Positions 6,065-9,630 of a stretch of 9,630 nt of DNA are shown here, one piece after another. Numbering within the stretch: the stretch's first letter is position 1; every line of letters begins with the position of its first letter. Origin of the DNA: Candidatus Martarchaeota archaeon. Lineage in GTDB: Archaea > Micrarchaeota > Micrarchaeia > Micrarchaeales > CABMGC01. The translations under genes and the position numbers were made by a program. The stretch spans positions 1-9,630 of the forward strand of contig JAMDBP010000039.1 in NCBI GenBank assembly GCA_023487825.1. Direction: 5' to 3'. The notes below the pieces were generated by a model, which worked only from the letters and a program-made list of their open reading frames with translations, did no database searches and was not told where the DNA came from.

Positions 6065-7499
6065 GGCCAGGATGGAACTTCTCCTTAACCTCTCTCATCT
6101 CAGTGTTGACCATGTGCTTCCAAGCGCCGAACTCACTAACAGTCTTAGGATAATTCTGGTATATCTCGTTCATCTTCTGCATCTTCTTTACGGTGAAGAG
6201 CAGGTTCTTGAAAGCGTCGATATTCGCTATTCCATGCAGAACCTTGTGGAAGGTGCTTGCGATTGTAATCTTTGGTATGTTGCCGTAGCTTATCTCGACA
6301 GCTTCTTCCTCTGTAAGGAAGTGGTGCATACCATAGTTTATCAGGTCGTTGTTGAGCGACTGGAGATAGACGCGGAAGGCTTCAAGGCCTGCGGTCTTGT
6401 TTCCATATGATTCATTGAACTTAAGGTTGTACTTCCACAGGAACTCCATGCTTGTGTCCTTTGCTGCTATTGCCTCTGCAGCTACCTCTCCTGCCAGTAC
6501 CCCTGCAACCATTGCCGGACCTATGCCTCCTGCGCTTATAGGGTTGGGCATAGCCATCGTGTCACCTGCGCCGAGGTAATTCTGGTAAACCAGGCTGTCG
6601 AACTGTCTCCTTACCGTAACAGACCAGTATCCCTTTCCGTTGCTGTCAGTTTCGTCTATAACAGTATCCTTTACATTAGGATTCCATTTAACGTATTCAT
6701 CTATGAGCATATGCAGAGTGTCCTTCCTTCCGAGCTTCTCGTTCCTTACCTCAAGGCTCTTCTTCTCCACTCCAAGCCCTACATTTATTCTGGTTCCAGT
6801 CTTAGGGAAGACCCAGCCATAGCCTCCTGGTGCCAGCTTCTGGTTCAGATGTATAAGCGCATTCTTAGGATCATAGTAGCGTTCGTCAGAGCCCTCGGGG
6901 GTGAATTTGTAGATGTACCTTCCTGTAGACTCTATGTCATCTGTGCTGACCATATTCTCTATATACTCATTCTTAGGGAGCTTCCTCCTTATAGTGCTTG
7001 CAACTCCCAAACAGTCTATCACGAGCTTGCTCCTTATCCTGAACTGCTCTCCCTTATGGTCTCTTCCGAAGACCCCTACAAGCTTTCCATCTTCCACTAT
7101 AGGTCCTTCTACCTCATGCAGAGGCACATACTCTGCGCCTTCCTTGACCGCATAGTTGACCAGCTTCTTTGCAAGCTTTGGCCTGTCAAGGCTGTATCCC
7201 GCTCCCTCGAACTGGAACTTCCTCTCAAGGTCAGGGCTGAAGACAAGCACCCCATCTACCTTAAGGTCAAGTTCAGGCTCGGTGAGCTGAAGACCTATCT
7301 TCTTGTGTATAAAATCAATATGCGTCTTTGCAACCGCATCTCCGCAGACCCATCCCCAGTTGGTCTTCTTTCCAACTGTAGTATCAGGGTTCCTGTCCAG
7401 CATCACTACCTTTGCTCCTCCTCTTGCAGCTGCAGCTGCAGCAAGGGAACCTGCTATTCCTGCTCCTGCCACTATTATATCGTATTCCTTATGCTTCAT
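6057..7499 (-). CDS. Geranylgeranyl reductase family flavoprotein (archaeal lipid saturation)
   Basis: The family hydrogenates the double bonds of geranylgeranyl chains in archaeal ether lipids, using FAD, at the membrane surface. The 480-residue protein has an N-terminal Rossmann FAD motif GAGIAG (12-17) with the ribose-binding acid D35, WGWVCGDAVAKTH (48-60), SLDRPKLA (103-110), the substrate-pocket YGWVFP (227-232), and the second FAD motif GAGDTMAMPNPISAGGIGP (310-328). It is nearer in length to the roughly 450-residue crenarchaeal enzymes than to the 400-residue Thermoplasma type, with about 130 helical residues after the FAD domain. The ATG at 7499 overlaps the rpoK stop (ATGA), with GGAGAG about 12 bases upstream. 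Its 3' end overlaps the convergent ATPase gene by 8 bases, leaving no room for an intergenic terminator. Exact substrate (phospholipid or free diphosphate) cannot be read here. Confidence 0.9.
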   Translation of the reverse strand: MKHKEYDIIVAGAGIAGSLAAAAAARGGAKVVMLDRNPDTTVGKKTNWGWVCGDAVAKTHIDFIHKKIGLQLTEPELDLKVDGVLVFSPDLERKFQFEGAGYSLDRPKLAKKLVNYAVKEGAEYVPLHEVEGPIVEDGKLVGVFGRDHKGEQFRIRSKLVIDCLGVASTIRRKLPKNEYIENMVSTDDIESTGRYIYKFTPEGSDERYYDPKNALIHLNQKLAPGGYGWVFPKTGTRINVGLGVEKKSLEVRNEKLGRKDTLHMLIDEYVKWNPNVKDTVIDETDSNGKGYWSVTVRRQFDSLVYQNYLGAGDTMAMPNPISAGGIGPAMVAGVLAGEVAAEAIAAKDTSMEFLWKYNLKFNESYGNKTAGLEAFRVYLQSLNNDLINYGMHHFLTEEEAVEISYGNIPKITIASTFHKVLHGIANIDAFKNLLFTVKKMQKMNEIYQNYPKTVSEFGAWKHMVNTEMREVKEKFHPGPI

Positions 7500-7693
7500 G
7501 ATGATCCTGCTCTCCTTCTTATCACTACTATAGGTATTGCCTTCTCCTCATACTCTATCTCTGCGAGTTCAAGAGGGTCATGGACGTGTTCAGGCACCTT
7601 TATCAGCGGAGGCGCTCCGTATGCCAGCTGAAGGGCACGTGCCCCTATTATGCTTGCCTTCTCGAATTTTGTATACTCCATAGTAAAGACCAT
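7496..7693 (-). CDS. rpoK: DNA-directed RNA polymerase subunit K (Rpo6/omega homologue)
   Basis: Subunit K is the archaeal counterpart of eukaryotic Rpb6 and bacterial omega and stabilises the largest polymerase subunits. The 65-residue product carries the hallmark block YTKFEKASIIGARALQLAYG, then APPLI and PLELAEIEYEEKAIPIVVIRR. These match the family end to end at its usual archaeal length of about 55-90 residues. ATG at 7693 gives the longest form; the in-frame ATG at 7681 (MEYTKFEK) starts where most family members do and is a credible alternative. No clear ribosome binding site precedes either, consistent with a leaderless or short-leader transcript from the 7725-7736 promoter. The stop overlaps the start of the geranylgeranyl reductase gene by 4 bases, so the two share a transcript. 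Confidence 0.93.
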   Translation of the reverse strand: MVFTMEYTKFEKASIIGARALQLAYGAPPLIKVPEHVHDPLELAEIEYEEKAIPIVVIRRRAGSS

Positions 7694-7724
7694 ATTATAA
7701 GAATCAAAAACGCATATCTCTATT

Positions 7725-7736
7725 GGATAAAAAGGC
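7725..7736 (-). promoter_or_regulatory. Putative TATA-type promoter of rpoK
   Basis: GCCTTTTTATCC on the minus strand lies about 37 bases before the ATG at 7693. It is nearly the same as the element in front of smc (GCTTTTTATTCC), at nearly the same distance. The predicted leader is about 10-22 bases depending on the start codon. Confidence 0.45.
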
Positions 7737-7804
7737 TTTTAAAGTTTTATCAAAACTGCCATCCTTCTTAAACCGGCCAAAGCTGCCTATAATGCCAATG
7801 CTGC

Positions 7805-8017
7805 CTATCCTTTTCCAAACTCCCTGGCTACCATTGCCATCTTCGGATATGCCTCTCTCTTCCTCTTTCTCTTTCCGCGCTTATCAAAGCCGCTCCATCC
7901 TTCCGGGTCAAGAATATCTGATATTGTAAAGATTGCAGCCGCACTCTTTCCTCTCCTCTTTGCAATCGCAAAGAGAGCAGCCGCTTCCATTTCTACAGTA
8001 AGGACGCCTTTTTCCCA
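7805..8017 (-). pseudogene. Remnant of a uridine/purine nucleoside phosphorylase (C-terminal part)
   Basis: Reading from 8017 down, the frame gives WEKGVLTVEMEAAALFAIAK followed by SAAAIFTISDIL. This is the signature of the PNP/UDP phosphorylase family: the VEMEAAAL nucleoside-binding helix and the strand ending in SD, whose aspartate acts in catalysis. The C-terminal tail is complete to the TAG at 7805. The N-terminal two thirds (roughly 180 residues) are missing: the frame hits a TGA at 8018-8020, with no plausible phosphorylase sequence upstream. A short stretch in another frame reads YEFLM just before this stop and might be the continuation after a small deletion. An in-frame ATG at 7990 could still allow a 61-residue peptide, but it would lack the phosphate-binding and most of the active-site residues, so this is called a broken gene. 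Confidence 0.75.
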
Positions 8018-8165
8018 TCAGGAATTCATAGCCCTCACACTCGGTTTTCAGTTGATATACCTCAGTTCATGGACAATTGCCTCACTGGAAAATTGAAGCC
8101 GTGCATCATCTCTCTGGGTGTAGATTTCTACGTGTACTGTCGTATAATGTAATTAAGAACTTGAC
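8018..8165. other. Junction region without an intact gene
   Basis: No complete gene, tRNA or clear terminator is visible between the phosphorylase remnant and the promoter-like site at 8166. On the minus strand a stop-to-stop frame at 8051-8152 reads protein-like (VHVEIYTQRDDARLQFSSEA) but has no start codon, so it may be debris of another gene or chance. I do not recognise it. Confidence 0.4.
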
Positions 8166-8177
8166 AAAATATAAAGC
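8166..8177 (+). promoter_or_regulatory. Possible TATA box upstream of the dehydrogenase region
   Basis: AAAATATAAAGC on the plus strand looks like an archaeal TATA element with a purine-rich upstream edge. It lies about 140 bases before the intact dehydrogenase start, so it may have served the broken fragment at 8204, with the intact gene now using a long leader. The context is AT-rich, so chance matches are likely. Confidence 0.3.
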
Positions 8178-8203
8178 TTATTGTCTAATAAAATAATAGA
8201 GGT

Positions 8204-8290
8204 TTGGGCATCGCCAGCATAATAGTGCAGAGATACGACCACACGAAGAAGTTTGCAAAGCATATAGGGGCCCACACCGTTTACGGATGG
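8204..8290 (+). pseudogene. Fragment resembling the NAD(P)-binding domain of a zinc alcohol dehydrogenase
   Basis: In the frame starting at 8204 the codons read ASIIVQRYDHTKKFAKHIGA, then HTVYGWENG. This fits the second Rossmann strand and following helix of medium-chain dehydrogenases, in the pattern IIV-x-R-x-D-hydrophilic-FAK-x-(I/L)GA-x-x-V. There is a stop shortly upstream (TAA just before 8195), and the frame differs from that of the intact dehydrogenase beginning at 8313; it runs on into that gene before ending near 8360. The sequence is not a simple duplicate of the matching segment in the intact enzyme. I read it as a relic of a second dehydrogenase gene, but the match is short and by eye only. 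Confidence 0.45.
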
Positions 8291-8312
8291 GAGAATGGCA
8301 CAGGTAATACAA

Positions 8313-9275
8313 ATGCAAAGGTACAAAGCTTTATTTACAGACGGACTGGGAGAGTTAACTCTTAAATCTATAGATTACGAAAATAATACAAAAATGGCAA
8401 AAATCCTCAGAGCAGGAGTGTGCGGAACAGATAAACATGTGATTACCGGAGGCATCAAGGATATAAAACTCCCTCGTGTTTTAGGTCATGAAAATGTGGG
8501 TGAGATTGACGGCAAGCGCTATGTTTGGCCTGCAATAATGCCATGCGGGACGTGTTTAGCTTGCAAGGAAAGGCGATATAACCTATGTGAAAAGAATCAG
8601 GTTTTTGGGCTCACTGCCGAAGACGTAGAAATGGGCGGATGGGCAGAATATACACAAATCTCAAAAGATATAGTTTTATATCCAGTGCCCGACAGCATAG
8701 GAGACGATGAAGCTGTGCTAATAGAGACGGTTGCAAGTACAAAGCCCTTGCAACATGCAGATGTGGAAGGTAAAAACATCCTTATAATCGGATCTGGAGC
8801 CATAGGTTTAGTTGGGGCAGTTCATGCCAAGGCCATAGGCGCATCAAGTATAACAATGGTGGGCCACAAAGAACAGGCCCAAATATTGGGCAAAATAATC
8901 GACTCATTCTATGAGAAAAATACACCTATAGAGGTAGTTGGTAACCGATACGATATTGTATACGATGCTGGTGGAGATCCGACATCGTGCAGCTACTCAA
9001 TAAATGCAGTAAAGCCTTTTGGCACGGTACTTGAAAGCTCTTGCATGCCACATGCATTCAACGTTGATTTGAATACACTGATATCAAAAGAAGCAAAGTT
9101 GCATACGCAATACGGGTATGTGCCCAACGATTTTAAATGGGCGATTGACTTAGTAGAACAGAATCTCGCAGAGTTCAAAAAGGTCATTACACATAAATTC
9201 CATCTAGATGAATACGATAAAGCATTAGACACTATCCTGAACAAGAGATATGGCAAAATTATATTCTCACCGTGA
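8313..9275 (+). CDS. Zinc-dependent medium-chain alcohol/polyol dehydrogenase
   Basis: The product of about 320 residues is a cytoplasmic NAD(P)-linked dehydrogenase. Counting from the upstream ATG at 8295 (326 residues), catalytic-zinc ligands are C43 in GVCGTDKH, H65-E66 in LGHENVGEI, and E144 in LIETVAS. The four structural-zinc cysteines are C84, C87, C90 and C98. The Rossmann motif GSGAIGLVGA is at 166-175, with helix AKAIGA after it. The stretch between GHENVGE and PCGTC is unusually short, lacking the usual GDRV loop. I prefer the ATG at 8313 because AGGT (8302-8305) lies seven bases upstream and MQRYKALF is a typical beginning for the family; 8295 remains possible. Substrate cannot be told: glucose, threonine, sorbitol and alcohol dehydrogenases all share these motifs. 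Neighbouring remnants suggest an accessory, perhaps transferred gene. Confidence 0.88.
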   Translation: MQRYKALFTDGLGELTLKSIDYENNTKMAKILRAGVCGTDKHVITGGIKDIKLPRVLGHENVGEIDGKRYVWPAIMPCGTCLACKERRYNLCEKNQVFGLTAEDVEMGGWAEYTQISKDIVLYPVPDSIGDDEAVLIETVASTKPLQHADVEGKNILIIGSGAIGLVGAVHAKAIGASSITMVGHKEQAQILGKIIDSFYEKNTPIEVVGNRYDIVYDAGGDPTSCSYSINAVKPFGTVLESSCMPHAFNVDLNTLISKEAKLHTQYGYVPNDFKWAIDLVEQNLAEFKKVITHKFHLDEYDKALDTILNKRYGKIIFSP

Positions 9276-9385
9276 CGCATTTGTCTGCTTATTGTGCATG
9301 CGCATAAAAATATAGTTATTGGCTTTGGAATATTTAGTATAAGCTCGCTTTTTATGAATCAGGCGCGGATAGGCACCACTGCCAT

Positions 9386-9630
9386 TTAACCTCTTTTTTG
9401 TTTAAATAAACCATTTACAATATTTGCTGCCTCTTTTATTGCAATATTGTACCTTTCATTCTGTTTCTCCAACAATTCTTTTACAATTTTTCCTGCGAGT
9501 TCTGGTTTTGTCCTACTATCAATATCCACCATGTCATCTGAAAACCACTTTACCAGATTAACATATAGCAACCTGTTGCCCTTCTTCACTGCATCTTTTA
9601 CCTTCTCCCCGGCTATTCTCGGATCTTCTG
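9386..9630 (-). CDS. C-terminal end of an unrecognised protein (runs off the window)
   Basis: The minus-strand frame is open from the window edge to the TAA at 9386, giving at least 81 residues. It reads DPRIAGEKVKDAVKKGNRLL, then YVNLVKWFSDDMVDIDSRTK and a long lysine-rich helix ending in VNGLFKQKRG. A GTG at 9589 could start a 67-residue protein, but the sequence upstream of it is equally protein-like, so a larger gene extending beyond the window is more probable. No domain was recognised. It is soluble, charged and helical, with no membrane segment. It converges on the dehydrogenase gene across a 110-base gap in which I see no convincing terminator hairpin. Confidence 0.6.
   Translation of the reverse strand, partial: EDPRIAGEKVKDAVKKGNRLLYVNLVKWFSDDMVDIDSRTKPELAGKIVKELLEKQNERYNIAIKEAANIVNGLFKQKRG

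Noticed and set aside
6711..7631. A 306-codon open frame on the plus strand
   Set aside because: It is entirely antisense to the geranylgeranyl reductase and rpoK, both firmly identified. Its product is cysteine- and serine-rich, unlike any domain, and it has no ribosome binding site.
7770..7806. Imperfect repeat of TAGGCAGC(A/T)TTGGC on the minus strand
   Set aside because: Only two degenerate copies with an 18-base period are present, and no array, CRISPR-like or otherwise, is formed.
9298..9305. ATGCGCAT palindrome after the dehydrogenase gene
   Set aside because: It is an 8-base palindrome without a loop, too short for a hairpin, and expected by chance.
9347..9358. GCTTTTTATGAA on the plus strand, similar to the smc and rpoK promoter boxes
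   Set aside because: No plus-strand gene follows; transcription from it would only run antisense to the last partial gene. A chance match is likely.
1..9630. CRISPR arrays, tRNA or rRNA genes, transposases and integrases
   Set aside because: I looked on both strands in the intergenic stretches and saw no regular repeats, no cloverleaf or TTCRA arm, and no recognisable mobile-element enzyme.

Overview
The window reads as chromosomal DNA of an archaeon. The evidence is an archaeal-type RNA polymerase subunit K gene, a geranylgeranyl reductase of ether-lipid synthesis, TATA-box promoters about 37-55 bases before first genes, GGTGAT-like ribosome binding sites, and heavy use of ATA, AGA and AGG codons. 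Tightly packed genes and many unrecognised small proteins would suit a DPANN (Micrarchaeota-like) or Thermoplasmatales-related genome, but nothing here fixes the lineage.

Layout: (1) 1-1692, minus strand: N-terminal half of an SMC chromosome-organising ATPase, cut by the window edge inside its hinge domain. (2) 1693-1892: a divergent intergenic region with two opposed promoters and, between them, three consecutive inverted repeats. (3) 1893-6064, plus strand: a six-gene operon whose genes overlap or nearly touch. It encodes an unrecognised 90-residue helical protein, a coiled-coil/winged-helix protein, a membrane-anchored soluble protein, two small membrane proteins, and a VirB4/HerA-family ATPase with an extra C-terminal beta domain. 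The order small two-helix protein, small membrane protein, VirB4-like ATPase matches the virB2-virB3-virB4 core of type IV secretion and of archaeal DNA-uptake machines (Ced/Ted). This is the most interesting part of the window. (4) 6057-7693, minus strand: rpoK and a geranylgeranyl reductase joined by an ATGA overlap. The reductase gene converges on and overlaps the operon's last gene. (5) About 7805-8312: a degraded zone with a 5'-truncated nucleoside phosphorylase remnant (minus) and a short fragment resembling a zinc alcohol dehydrogenase (plus). (6) 8313-9275, plus: an intact medium-chain zinc alcohol dehydrogenase. (7) 9386-9630, minus: the C-terminal end of an unrecognised protein.

Working model (inference): the 1893-6064 operon builds a small membrane complex powered by the VirB4-like ATPase and is regulated separately from, but divergently with, smc. 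No relaxase, VirD4 coupling protein, VirB6-like channel, integrase or att site is visible, so a chromosomal DNA-transfer or DNA-uptake device, or a surface-filament machine, is likelier than a complete conjugative element within this view. The rpoK/lipid genes are housekeeping. The 7.8-9.3 kb zone looks like a recombination-prone spot with gene remnants next to an accessory metabolic gene.
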